From Rhodospirillaceae bacterium (GTDB lineage: Bacteria > Pseudomonadota > Alphaproteobacteria > GCA-2731375): DNA of 64,000 bases. Below, one piece after another: positions 47,373 to 59,926 of the stretch (position 1 is its first letter; each line of letters opens with the position of its first letter). The notes under the pieces are model-generated. The model searched no databases. It was not told where the DNA came from and worked only from the letters and a program-made list of their open reading frames with translations. The stretch is from the NCBI GenBank assembly GCA_018667855.1, contig JABIRL010000145.1:1-64000 (forward strand). Direction: 5' to 3'. The position numbers and the translations under genes are program-made.

Positions 47373-48248
47373 CTAGCGCCCCAACGCAATGATGATGACG
47401 CCGGGCACCACCAGGAACACCGCCAACAGACTGTTGCGGGTAATGTTTTCCCGGCGCACCAGAAAGGCACTCAACAGCAGCGTAATAATAGGTGAGGACG
47501 AGACGATGGGGACGACAACGATCAATTCGCCCAATTGCAAGGCTGTGTTCAGGAAATAAACGGAAACCCCATTGATGGTTCCGGCCAGGACAAACCAGCC
47601 TGTCCCAAATCGGACGCCGAGCTTGGGCAGGGTACGGCGACGGGCGCCATAGACGGCCGTAGCGACAATCAACGAGACGCTAAAACTGACCAGGCCGGCG
47701 AAATGGGGGCTTGGCAGATCAATCATGGCGTATTTCGTCAGACCATCTCCGGTCGCTCGGACAAAGGCGGCCAATAACGGCAATCCTAGGGCCCAAAGCG
47801 GCCAGCTGCCTCGGCCGGCGCCCTTTCCCCGCTGCGCCAGGGCGATGGAGCCCGCCATGATCGCCACGGTGCCCAGGACAATGGGCAAGGTCAGGCGCTC
47901 ATCAAGAAGCAGGACCGCGAAGGCCGCCGCGAACAGGGGCGAGGTGGCGGCTAAGGTGGCGGTCGGCGTGGGGCCTAGATAGTGAACGCTCAATAACGAG
48001 GCGTTGGCCGAGACAAATGGCTTGAACAGCCCGATGATGGCGAACATCAATGCCGCCGGGGTGAACCAGTACCAGCTTTCGACCAGCCAGGGCGCAAGCA
48101 GCCAAAAGCACAGCGTTGTTGCACCAATTTGCACCAGAGAGCCGGTTTCCGAATCCGTATGACGCAAGCCCTGATGCAACACGAGGATCGAAATCGCGAA
48201 CAGGACGGCCGAAGTCAGGGCCAGAAGAATGGGCGTGAATTGTTGCAA
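47373..48248 (-). CDS. DMT superfamily (EamA) transporter
   Basis: 10-TM EamA pattern, two related halves. Confidence 0.85.
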   Translation of the reverse strand: MQQFTPILLALTSAVLFAISILVLHQGLRHTDSETGSLVQIGATTLCFWLLAPWLVESWYWFTPAALMFAIIGLFKPFVSANASLLSVHYLGPTPTATLAATSPLFAAAFAVLLLDERLTLPIVLGTVAIMAGSIALAQRGKGAGRGSWPLWALGLPLLAAFVRATGDGLTKYAMIDLPSPHFAGLVSFSVSLIVATAVYGARRRTLPKLGVRFGTGWFVLAGTINGVSVYFLNTALQLGELIVVVPIVSSSPIITLLLSAFLVRRENITRNSLLAVFLVVPGVIIIALGR

Positions 48249-48269
48249 AATTTATTGCCTAGGAATTGG

Positions 48270-48772
48270 CTAAAGTGAGGCGGCGGATCGCGCGGCCTGA
48301 TCATACAGACCGGATAGAACTCTCAGTGTGCGGGCCGCCTCGCCAATTTCCCGGTTTTCCTGACCCAATGCGCCGTGGGAGGCGATCAGACAACTTTCCC
48401 GCACCTCACGGTATTTACCACAAAGTGCCGCGCCTTCCTTGGTGGTGCCATAGAATGTCTCCTTGCCCCGACGGTCGGCGGCCACCAGGTCCAGCTTGGA
48501 TAGCTTCTTGAGGGAATAGTTGACCACGTGACTGTCCTCGACATTCAGCAAAAAACACAGATCCGAAAGGCGTTTCTCTCGCTCCCGGTGATTTACCAGA
48601 TGCAGGACCAAGACATCCAGCGCGCCCAGACCGTCCTGGCCGGCGGCGGCCATGCAGCGCACGATCCAGCGGTGATAGGCGTTGATCGCCATATTCAGAC
48701 CGAATTCAAATTCGCTCAACTCGGCTGCGTCCTCGGACACCAAATGGGCGGAAGAAACTATGGGCTGCCGGC

Positions 48773-48776
<4 letters not shown>
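48270..48776 (-). CDS. MarR-like winged-helix transcriptional regulator
   Basis: LDVLVLHLVNHREREKRLSDLCFLLNVEDSHVVNYSLKKLSKLDLVAADRRGKETFYGTT; ATGA overlap with the upstream oxoprolinase gene. Confidence 0.82.
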
Positions 48777-52408
<3,632 letters not shown>

Positions 52409-52537
52409 GGTATTCTTCCTATTAATGATATTTTATAGGTAATTTATCGATAATTCATATATCAAGCAACCGCTACTTGCCAATTGTCCTTGGGCGTCCT
52501 AAGGGTAATCGTCCGCGCATAAGGGATCTTCGGCGGC

Positions 52538-53269
52538 ATGAGTATTTGGAATAGAATTGTTCGCGGTGTTGGCGGCGCCTTGGATGGCCCGTTGGGCGCG
52601 CTGATCGGCGGACTTGCCGAACAGGCGGCGGATACCTTGCGCCATATAGCCGGCGAACCCGGGGAAGGCGACGGCACCCGCCAGGTCGCCTTCACCATTG
52701 GCGTTATTGCCCTGGGCGCGAAAATGGCCAAGGCCGATGGCCATGTCACCAGGGACGAGGTGGAGGCGTTTAAACAGGTCTTCAAGATCTCGCCGGAGGA
52801 CATGAAGGATGTCTCCCGGGTTTTTAACCTGGCGCGCAAGGATGTGGCCGGGTTCGAGGCCTATGCGGGGCAGATCGCCGATTTATTCGAACCGGCCTCG
52901 CAGGTATTGGAAGATTTGCTGCACGGGCTGTTCCATATCGCCAAGGCGGACCAGATATTGCACCCGGCCGAATTGGAATATCTCGGCAAGGTGGCGGAAA
53001 TATTCGGTTTTGAAGCGGCTGGCTTTTCCCGCATCCGGGCCTACCATCTGGGACCCGACCTGGCGGATCCCTATACCATTCTGGGCATCGAAGCGGATGC
53101 GGATGAAGACGCGGTCAAGGCGGTCTGGCGGGCCTTGATCCGGGAAAACCACCCCGACCGCGCAATCGCCCGTGGCTTGCCGCAGGAATTCGTCGACCTG
53201 GCGACGGAAAAACTGGCCACGATCAACGATGCCTATGACCGCATCAGCCGCCAACGGGGCTTCAAATAG
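52538..53269 (+). CDS. DjlA-like protein: TerB-type domain plus C-terminal J domain
   Basis: FTIGVIALGAKMAKADGHVTRDEVEAF...(TerB) and DPYTILGIEADADEDAVKAVWRALIRENHPDRAIARGL (J domain with HPD). Confidence 0.92.
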   Translation: MSIWNRIVRGVGGALDGPLGALIGGLAEQAADTLRHIAGEPGEGDGTRQVAFTIGVIALGAKMAKADGHVTRDEVEAFKQVFKISPEDMKDVSRVFNLARKDVAGFEAYAGQIADLFEPASQVLEDLLHGLFHIAKADQILHPAELEYLGKVAEIFGFEAAGFSRIRAYHLGPDLADPYTILGIEADADEDAVKAVWRALIRENHPDRAIARGLPQEFVDLATEKLATINDAYDRISRQRGFK

Positions 53270-53295
53270 ATCAATCTTTTAAAAGTGGGGACAGG

Positions 53296-53508
53296 ATGAA
53301 GATCGATATCGAATATTGCATGATGTGAAACTACGAACCCAACGCCCTCCGTGCGAGGGACCGGATCGTGGAAAAATTTGGCGCCGACGTAACCTTGACC
53401 GCCTCGGGAGGCGGAAAATTCGAGATCACCGTCGATGGTCGACTGGCCTACTCGAAAAAGGCCGAGGGGCGGTTTCCGACCGAAGCCGAACTGGATGCTT
53501 TGGCCTAG
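53296..53508 (+). CDS. SelW-like (Rdx/SelT-SelW-SelH family) selenoprotein, in-frame TGA = Sec at 53326-53328
   Basis: MKIDIEYCMMUNYEPNALRARDRIVEKFGADVTLTASGGGKFEITVDGRLAYSKKAEGRFPTEAELDALA*; CxxU redox motif, GGGKFEITVDGRLAYSKK matches the SelW core; absent from the ORF track because of the TGA. Confidence 0.87.
53331..53371 (+). promoter_or_regulatory. Candidate bacterial SECIS stem-loop just 3' of the UGA
   Basis: CTACGA(53331-53336)/TCGTGG(53366-53371) lower stem; CCCTC(53345-53349)-CGTGC-GAGGG(53355-53359) apical hairpin, loop 22-26 nt after TGA. Confidence 0.6.
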
Positions 53509-53517
53509 GCCAAAAAC

Positions 53518-54555
53518 TTAAGCGACCACCTCGCGCAGAACTGACGCGGCTTCGGATAGCTGTTCCGCATCTATGTCCAGGTGGGTGACGGCGCGCATGC
53601 GATAAGGACCCATGGCGCCAATGCGTACATCGCGGGCCTTTAGGCGCTGCTCCACGGTTGCCGCATCCAGACCGGTTTCCGAAACGTCGAAGAAAACCAG
53701 GTTCGTCTCGCAACGGTCGAAGATCAGCTTGATCCCGGGAATCTGCGCGATATCTCGGCTAAAGGACCGCGCGTTCTCGTGGTCCTCGGCCAGGCGCGCC
53801 ACGTTGTTTTCCAGGGCATAGACGCCGGCGGCGGCGACGATCCCGGCCTGGCGCATGGCGCCGCCCATTTGTTGCTTAAACCGCCAGGCTTGTTCGATGA
53901 AATCGGCGCTGCCCGCCAAGACACCGCCGATGGGGCAGCCCAGCCCCTTGGACAGATCCAGCCACAGACTGTCAAAATGCTTGCCATACTCCTTGGCCGG
54001 AGTGCCGCTTTCGACCACCGCATTCATCAACCGCGCCCCATCCATATGGGCCGCCATATCATTTTCCCTGGCCACCGCCGTGACGGCGGCAATATCCTCG
54101 ATGGGCCAGACGGAACCGCCGCCGGCGTTGGTGGTGTTTTCGATCGAGACAACGCGGCTGCGGGGCACGTGCCGGCGCACGGGGCGGATGGCCGCGCGTA
54201 CCTGATCGGCAGTAAAAATGCCCAGTTCCGTATGCAGGGCGCGGGTCTGGGCGTTGGCCAGGGCCGACGGCCCGCCGCTTTCCGCATTAATGGGGTGGGC
54301 CGTATAATCCAGGATGATCTCGTCGCCGGGCTGGCAGTGCACCCGAAAGGCGATTTGATTGCACATGGTGCCGGAGGGCAGAAAAACCGCCGCTTCCTGC
54401 CCCAACAGCTCCGCCACCATGGCGCATAGCTTATTGACGGTGGGATCCTCGAACGCCTGCTCGTCCCCCACCTCGGCCTCGGCCATGGCGTGGCGCATGG
54501 GCGGTGTTGGTTTGGTGTTGGTGTCGCTGTAAAGGTCAATGCGCGGTGCGCTCAT
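53518..54555 (-). CDS. Low-specificity L-threonine aldolase family protein
   Basis: DLYSDTNTKPTPPMRHAMAEAEVGDEQAFEDPTVNKL, SIENTTNAGGGSVWPIEDI, HMDGARLMNA, DLSKGLGCPIGGVLAG. Confidence 0.94.
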   Translation of the reverse strand: MSAPRIDLYSDTNTKPTPPMRHAMAEAEVGDEQAFEDPTVNKLCAMVAELLGQEAAVFLPSGTMCNQIAFRVHCQPGDEIILDYTAHPINAESGGPSALANAQTRALHTELGIFTADQVRAAIRPVRRHVPRSRVVSIENTTNAGGGSVWPIEDIAAVTAVARENDMAAHMDGARLMNAVVESGTPAKEYGKHFDSLWLDLSKGLGCPIGGVLAGSADFIEQAWRFKQQMGGAMRQAGIVAAAGVYALENNVARLAEDHENARSFSRDIAQIPGIKLIFDRCETNLVFFDVSETGLDAATVEQRLKARDVRIGAMGPYRMRAVTHLDIDAEQLSEAASVLREVVA

Positions 54556-54571
54556 GGTTCCAAACTCCGAA

Positions 54572-55054
54572 TTAATCGCCCGATCTGCGATGGATCATCC
54601 ATTTTGTCACCATGGTCGTGGTGATGTCGTCATGTTGATTGCGGATTACATTGTTGAATTCAACATAGCCCAGGTTGGGTCGGCTTTTCAGGGGTCGCGC
54701 CTCGATTACTTCCGAAGTGACGGTCAGAATATGACCGACCAGCACCGGCATCCGCCAGCGGATCGCGTCCCAGCCCGGTGAAACAAAGGCGTCGGCGGCG
54801 GTAAAGGCATCCTTGGACATGCGCCGCCAGGCGGAACAGACATGGGGACCGGAGGCAATCAGGTCGTCCCACCCCATGGCCTTGGCCGCGTCCGCATCCA
54901 AATGAAAAGGTTCCGGATCGAATTGTTCGGCAAAGGCGATCATTTCATCCCGCTTCATTTCGTAGGCGCCATAACGAAAGTGGTCGCCCAAGGCGAAATC
55001 CTCGAAATGAATGACGTCGGAAAAAGGCGCCTGATCGTTCACAACATTTGTCAT
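54572..55054 (-). CDS. MaoC family dehydratase
   Basis: IHFEDFALGDHFRYGAYEMKRDEMIAFAEQFDPEPFHLDADAAKAMGWDDLIASGPHVCSAWRRM. Confidence 0.9.
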   Translation of the reverse strand: MTNVVNDQAPFSDVIHFEDFALGDHFRYGAYEMKRDEMIAFAEQFDPEPFHLDADAAKAMGWDDLIASGPHVCSAWRRMSKDAFTAADAFVSPGWDAIRWRMPVLVGHILTVTSEVIEARPLKSRPNLGYVEFNNVIRNQHDDITTTMVTKWMIHRRSGD

Positions 55055-55056
55055 CT

Positions 55057-56010
55057 TTAGGCGACCCGGTGCTGAAAATCACCACCGTCGATCAGGCAAC
55101 GGCTGTTCCGCACCGCGATATCGATACTGCGCCCAAAAGTTTCAGGCGTCAGCCAGGCCACGTGGGGCATCAGGGCGACATTCTCCAGCGCCAGCAGCGC
55201 CTCATTCGGGGCGATGGGTTCGGCGGCAAATACATCCAGGCCGGCGGCACGTAATGTGCCCTTCGTCAGTGCGTTGTACAGGGCGTCCTGATCCACCAGG
55301 CCGCCGCGCGCCGTGTTGATTAGGACGGCACCCGGTTTCATGGCGGCGAAGGCGGCGGCGTCCAGCAGGTTCTCGGTATCGCTGGTCAATGGCAGATGCA
55401 ATGAAACCACATCGCATTCCGCCAAAAGTGCCGGTAATTCCCGCCATTCCGCCTCCGCCCCGGGTTTGGGTCCGGATGATGTATAGACGACCGTGGCGCC
55501 CAGAGCCCGCAGCACGGGCGCGACCCGGCTCCCGACCTCGCCATAACCAACCAGACCCACGGTGCGGCCGGCAATCTCGCCGATCCGGTCAAAAATAGCC
55601 GGGTCCATGCGCCAGCCGTCACCCTGCCGGGTGGCATCGTGAAATGTGGCGGCGCGGCGCAGGGCCGATAACATCAGCATCACCGTTGCTTCCGCCACGG
55701 CCTGGCTGTTGGTGCCGGGCATGTTGCAGACCGGGATGTCCCGGGCGCGGGCCGCATCAAGATCGATGGTGTTGACGCCGACACCGATTTTCTGGATCAA
55801 ACGCAACTTCGGCGCCGCCGCGATGACCTCGGCCGTGGCCGGTTTCAGCACATGCCAAAGCACATCCGCATCCGCCATCAATTTGAACAGGCGTTCGTCG
55901 TCATTTTCGTCGCAGGTTTCGATGGACAGCCAATCGCTCTCGGCGGCGGCCAGGCGCTGGGCGATGCCGGCGCTCGCGGCATAGTGAAAAACCGCTTTTA
56001 ACCTCGCCAT
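55057..56010 (-). CDS. D-2-hydroxyacid dehydrogenase family protein
   Basis: GRTVGLVGYGEVGSRVAPVLRALGATVVYTSSG, LINTARGGLVDQDALYNAL, PHVAWLTPET; start at MARLKAVFH. Confidence 0.92.
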   Translation of the reverse strand: MARLKAVFHYAASAGIAQRLAAAESDWLSIETCDENDDERLFKLMADADVLWHVLKPATAEVIAAAPKLRLIQKIGVGVNTIDLDAARARDIPVCNMPGTNSQAVAEATVMLMLSALRRAATFHDATRQGDGWRMDPAIFDRIGEIAGRTVGLVGYGEVGSRVAPVLRALGATVVYTSSGPKPGAEAEWRELPALLAECDVVSLHLPLTSDTENLLDAAAFAAMKPGAVLINTARGGLVDQDALYNALTKGTLRAAGLDVFAAEPIAPNEALLALENVALMPHVAWLTPETFGRSIDIAVRNSRCLIDGGDFQHRVA

Positions 56011-56049
56011 GCACGCTTTCCTTAAAGATGTTTCCCTAACGCGAAGTGT

Positions 56050-56123
56050 TGGAGCGGGCGAAGAGAATCGAACTCTCGTCTTAAGCTTGGGAAGCTCCTG
56101 CTCTACCATTGAGCTACGCCCGC
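56050..56123 (-). tRNA. tRNA-Gly (anticodon CCC), CCA encoded
   Basis: Reverse strand GCGGGCGTAGCTCAATGGTAGAGCAGGAGCTTCCCAAGCTTAAGACGAGAGTTCGATTCTCTTCGCCCGCTCCA folds as a cloverleaf; anticodon loop TTCCCAA. Confidence 0.96.
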
Positions 56124-56250
56124 CTAGGGACTATTTAGCACAAGCGATCACAGTCGCGCGAGGGGGTAGTTTTGACCCTTTGACATCGGTGTGGTGTCTG
56201 CAAGACTGACCGCGCGCCAAATGGCGCCCTGTAAACTTGGGGACTCGTAG

Positions 56251-57210
56251 ATGACCAGTGTTGTGACAGACAAAGCTCCGCTTACCCTTGATCGCGGTAA
56301 ATTTAATGATCCGCGCCGGACACTGGACGGTCAGGCGCGCGCCGCCGTGACCTTGAACAATCTGGATACCCTTTGGTTCAATACCGGGACCCTGTGTAAT
56401 CTGACCTGCACCAATTGCTATATCGAATCGAGTCCAACCAACGACCGCTTGGCATATCTGACTGCAGCGGAGGTCGGCGCCATGCTGGACGAGTTGCAAA
56501 CCGATTGGCAGGCGCGCGAAGTTGGTTTCACGGGGGGCGAGCCCTTCATGAATCCGGATATTCTGGCCATGCTGGAGGATGCCCTGGGTCGTGGCTACCG
56601 GGTGCTGGTTCTGACCAACGCCATGCGGCCCATGATGAAACTGGCGGACGGCCTGCTGGCGTTGCGGAATATTTACGGCGAAAAATTGTGTCTGAGGGTG
56701 TCGGTGGATCATTATGCCCGGGATCTGCATGATTTGGAACGCGGAGAACATGGCTGGGACCGCATGCTGACCGGGCTGACCTGGCTGGCGCGGAACGGCT
56801 TCAACATCAATATCGCCGGGCGCACCTTGTCGGGGGAAGAGGAAGACAGCCTGCGCCAAGGTTATGCCAGGCTGTTCGTTGAGCATGATATTCCCGTCGA
56901 TGCCGGCGACGGCGGGGCGCTGGTGCTGTTTCCGGAGATGGATGAAGATCTCGACGTGCCGGAGATTACCACCGCGTGTTGGGGCATATTGGATGTCTCG
57001 CCCGACGGAATGATGTGCGCCACATCCCGCATGGTGGTCAAGCATAAGGGTGATGGGCGGCTGACCGTGATGCCCTGTACCCTGTTGCCCTATGACGAAC
57101 GCTTCAAAATGGGTGCGACTTTGGCCGATGCCAGTAGCCCCGTGGCCTTGAACCATCCCCATTGCGCCCGCTTTTGTGTGTTGGGCGGCGGCTCCTGCAG
57201 CGTCGCATAA
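56251..57210 (+). CDS. Radical SAM protein
   Basis: WFNTGTLCNLTCTNCYIESSP (CxxxCxxC), GFTGGEPFMNPDI. Confidence 0.9.
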   Translation: MTSVVTDKAPLTLDRGKFNDPRRTLDGQARAAVTLNNLDTLWFNTGTLCNLTCTNCYIESSPTNDRLAYLTAAEVGAMLDELQTDWQAREVGFTGGEPFMNPDILAMLEDALGRGYRVLVLTNAMRPMMKLADGLLALRNIYGEKLCLRVSVDHYARDLHDLERGEHGWDRMLTGLTWLARNGFNINIAGRTLSGEEEDSLRQGYARLFVEHDIPVDAGDGGALVLFPEMDEDLDVPEITTACWGILDVSPDGMMCATSRMVVKHKGDGRLTVMPCTLLPYDERFKMGATLADASSPVALNHPHCARFCVLGGGSCSVA

Positions 57211-57272
57211 GGCTTAATACAACCCATAAATACGTTAACGCGACGCCCATGATCGGCCTATGATGGGCCCCC

Positions 57273-58460
57273 ATGAGCCAAGTAAAACCAAGCTATGAAA
57301 AACCATTCGCAAGCCTGAAGGTTCTGGATTTGAGCCAAGGCTTTGCTGGCCCCTATTGCGCCCAGCTGCTGGCCCAATATGGCGCCGACGTCACGAAGGT
57401 GGAACCGCCCGAGGGTGACTGGGCCCGGAACCTGGGCATCGTCTATGGCGATCAATCAACCATAGCCATGACCGCCAACCGGGGTAAGAAAAGCATCGCG
57501 CTGGATTTGAAGAGCGAGGGCGGGCTGGCGGTCGTAAAGGAGCTGGCCCGGCAATGCGATGTCTTCATCGAAGGTTTCCGCCCCGGTGTCTGCGCCCGAT
57601 TTGGCCTGTCCTATGATCATGTGCGCGCGGTAAACCCCGGCGTCATTTACCTCTCCATCAGCGGCTTTGGCCAGGAAGGTCCCTATGCGCGGGAGCCGGC
57701 CACGGATACGGTCCTGCAATCATTTTCCGGCCTGATGTCGATTAATCGCGGCAATGACGAGGTCCCCCATCGGGTTGGCCATTATATCGTCGATTGCGTC
57801 ACGGCTTTGTATGCCTATCAGGCTCTGTCCTCGGCCCTTTATGCGAAACGGGACTTGGCTGAGGGCCGTCTTATCGACTGCAGCCTGATGCAGGCCGCGG
57901 CGGCCCTGCAAACATCCAAGATCGCGGATTATCATCTGGAAGGCGGAGTGCCGGCGGAAAACAATTCTCCGGCCGGTAGCTATGACACCCAGGATGGTTA
58001 TATCGCGATTACCCTGGTGAAGGAGGAGCAATTCCCGAAATTGTGCCTGGCCCTCGGTCAACCAAGCCTGGTCGATGATCCCCGGTACAAGAATTTTGCC
58101 TCTCGTGCCGCGAATATGGACAGCCTGGGTCCGATCGTACAAGAGATCTTGATGCAGGATACGGCCGCCGGTTGGGCTGAGCGTTTTCACAAGGCGGAGG
58201 TGCTATGTTTTCCGGTCGCCGAACATGGCGATTGGCTGGTAAATCCCCATGTGCTTGCCACCAGCGCATTTCAGATGATGGACCAACCCGGCATGGGCAT
58301 GGTGCCCTTGGCGCAAATACCCGGCACCGTATCGATAGATCCCGATGACCCCTCCCAACGCGCCCCGACGCTGGGCCAGCACAGCCGTCAGGTCCTTACC
58401 GAACTGGGCTATGACGAGGGTAAAATCACCGCGCTGATGGCCGAGGGCGCGGTCCGGTAA
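57273..58460 (+). CDS. CaiB/BaiF family (class III) CoA-transferase
   Basis: LKVLDLSQGFAGPYCAQLLAQYGADVTKVEPPEGDWAR, KKSIALDLKSEGG. Confidence 0.94.
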   Translation: MSQVKPSYEKPFASLKVLDLSQGFAGPYCAQLLAQYGADVTKVEPPEGDWARNLGIVYGDQSTIAMTANRGKKSIALDLKSEGGLAVVKELARQCDVFIEGFRPGVCARFGLSYDHVRAVNPGVIYLSISGFGQEGPYAREPATDTVLQSFSGLMSINRGNDEVPHRVGHYIVDCVTALYAYQALSSALYAKRDLAEGRLIDCSLMQAAAALQTSKIADYHLEGGVPAENNSPAGSYDTQDGYIAITLVKEEQFPKLCLALGQPSLVDDPRYKNFASRAANMDSLGPIVQEILMQDTAAGWAERFHKAEVLCFPVAEHGDWLVNPHVLATSAFQMMDQPGMGMVPLAQIPGTVSIDPDDPSQRAPTLGQHSRQVLTELGYDEGKITALMAEGAVR

Positions 58461-58477
58461 GGCGGGCGGGGCGCACC

Positions 58478-59926
58478 ATGGGAGAGTATCGGGCGGTCTT
58501 TCTGGTCAATGGTGTTCTGCTGTTGATCCTGGGCCTTGCCATGTTGGTGCCGGCAATGCTGGATGCCCGTGTGGGACATCCCGATTGGCAGGTCTTTCTG
58601 GCGGCTGCGTTCCTAACCGGGTTTGTCGGCGCCGCCCTGACGATTACCTGTTGGGGCAGCGGGGAAAATCTTCATTTGCGACAGGCTTTCGTTCTGACCA
58701 CCACGGTCTGGGTCGTGACGCCGGCCTTCGGCGCCCTGCCGTTTGTGTTTGCCGATCTGGACCTCAGTTACACGGACGCTTTTTTCGAGGCGATGTCCGG
58801 CATAACGACGACGGGCTCGACCGTGATCTCGGGTCTGGAATATGCTCCGCCGGGCATCTTGATCTGGCGGGCCTTGCTGCAATGGATGGGTGGCATCGGC
58901 ATTATCGTCACCGCGGTTGCTATTCTGCCCCTGTTGCAGGTCGGTGGTATGCAACTGTTTCGCATGGAATCTTCCGATGCTTCGGAAAAAGTCCTGCCCC
59001 GCACGGCACAGATCGCGGGCGCCATCAGCATGATCTATCTAGCTCTTTCCTTTATCTGTGCGTTCGGTTACTGGGCCGCCGGAATGCCGGCCTTCGAGGC
59101 CGCCGCCCACGCCATGACAACCATAGCCACGGGCGGTTTCTCAACCTCCGATCAATCCATGGGAAGCTATGACAGCGCCTTGATCGACTATACCGCCATG
59201 GCCTTCATGATCATCGGCAGCCTGCCGTTTCTGTTGTATTTTCAGGTTCTGCGGGGACGGCCCCTGGCCTTGTGGCGGGATAGTCAGGTGCGCTGGTTCT
59301 TTGCCATTCTGGCGACGGCGATCGCCGGCATGACGTTCTATCAGATCGGCGGCAATGACAGACCGGCAGCCGAGGCGCTGCGGTTCACCGCCTTTAACGT
59401 GACATCGATATTGACCGGCACGGGATATGCCACCGACGATTACGGCCAATGGGGCGGTTTCGCGGTGGTTATGTTTTTCTTCGTGATGTTCATCGGCGGC
59501 TGCGCCGGCTCGACCTCGTGCGGCATCAAGATATTTCGGTTTCAGGTGCTGTATGCGGCCGCGCGCACCCAAATGGGGCGATTGTTGCAGCCCCATGGCG
59601 TTTTCGTCGCCAACTTCAACCGCCGCCCCATACCGGATTCGGTGATGGATTCGGTGATGAGTTTCTTCTTTCTATTCATTCTCAGTTTTGCCGTCATCGC
59701 GGTGTTGCTGAGCCTAATGGGTCTGGATTTCCTCACCGCGGTCTCTGGGGCCGGCACCGCCATCGCCAATGTCGGGCCGGGCCTGGGCCCCGTGATCGGG
59801 CCGTCGGGCACCTTCGCACCCTTGCCGGACATGGCGAAATGGCTGCTGGCGGCGGGGATGTTGCTGGGCCGATTGGAATTATTGACGGTGATGGTGCTGT
59901 TCACCAGGACTTTCTGGCGCAGCTAA
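58478..59926 (+). CDS. TrkH family potassium uptake protein
   Basis: ALPFVFADLDLSYTDAFFEAMSGITTTGSTVIS, LLQWMGGIGIIVTAVAILPLLQVGGMQLFRME, FIGGCAGSTSCGIKIFRF. Confidence 0.94.
   Translation: MGEYRAVFLVNGVLLLILGLAMLVPAMLDARVGHPDWQVFLAAAFLTGFVGAALTITCWGSGENLHLRQAFVLTTTVWVVTPAFGALPFVFADLDLSYTDAFFEAMSGITTTGSTVISGLEYAPPGILIWRALLQWMGGIGIIVTAVAILPLLQVGGMQLFRMESSDASEKVLPRTAQIAGAISMIYLALSFICAFGYWAAGMPAFEAAAHAMTTIATGGFSTSDQSMGSYDSALIDYTAMAFMIIGSLPFLLYFQVLRGRPLALWRDSQVRWFFAILATAIAGMTFYQIGGNDRPAAEALRFTAFNVTSILTGTGYATDDYGQWGGFAVVMFFFVMFIGGCAGSTSCGIKIFRFQVLYAAARTQMGRLLQPHGVFVANFNRRPIPDSVMDSVMSFFFLFILSFAVIAVLLSLMGLDFLTAVSGAGTAIANVGPGLGPVIGPSGTFAPLPDMAKWLLAAGMLLGRLELLTVMVLFTRTFWRS

Noticed and set aside
53296-53508. 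Pseudogene or sequencing error explanation for the in-frame TGA
   Set aside because: The TGA falls exactly at the second redox position of a CxxU motif, frame and family core are intact on both sides, and a hairpin follows; parsimonious reading is selenocysteine
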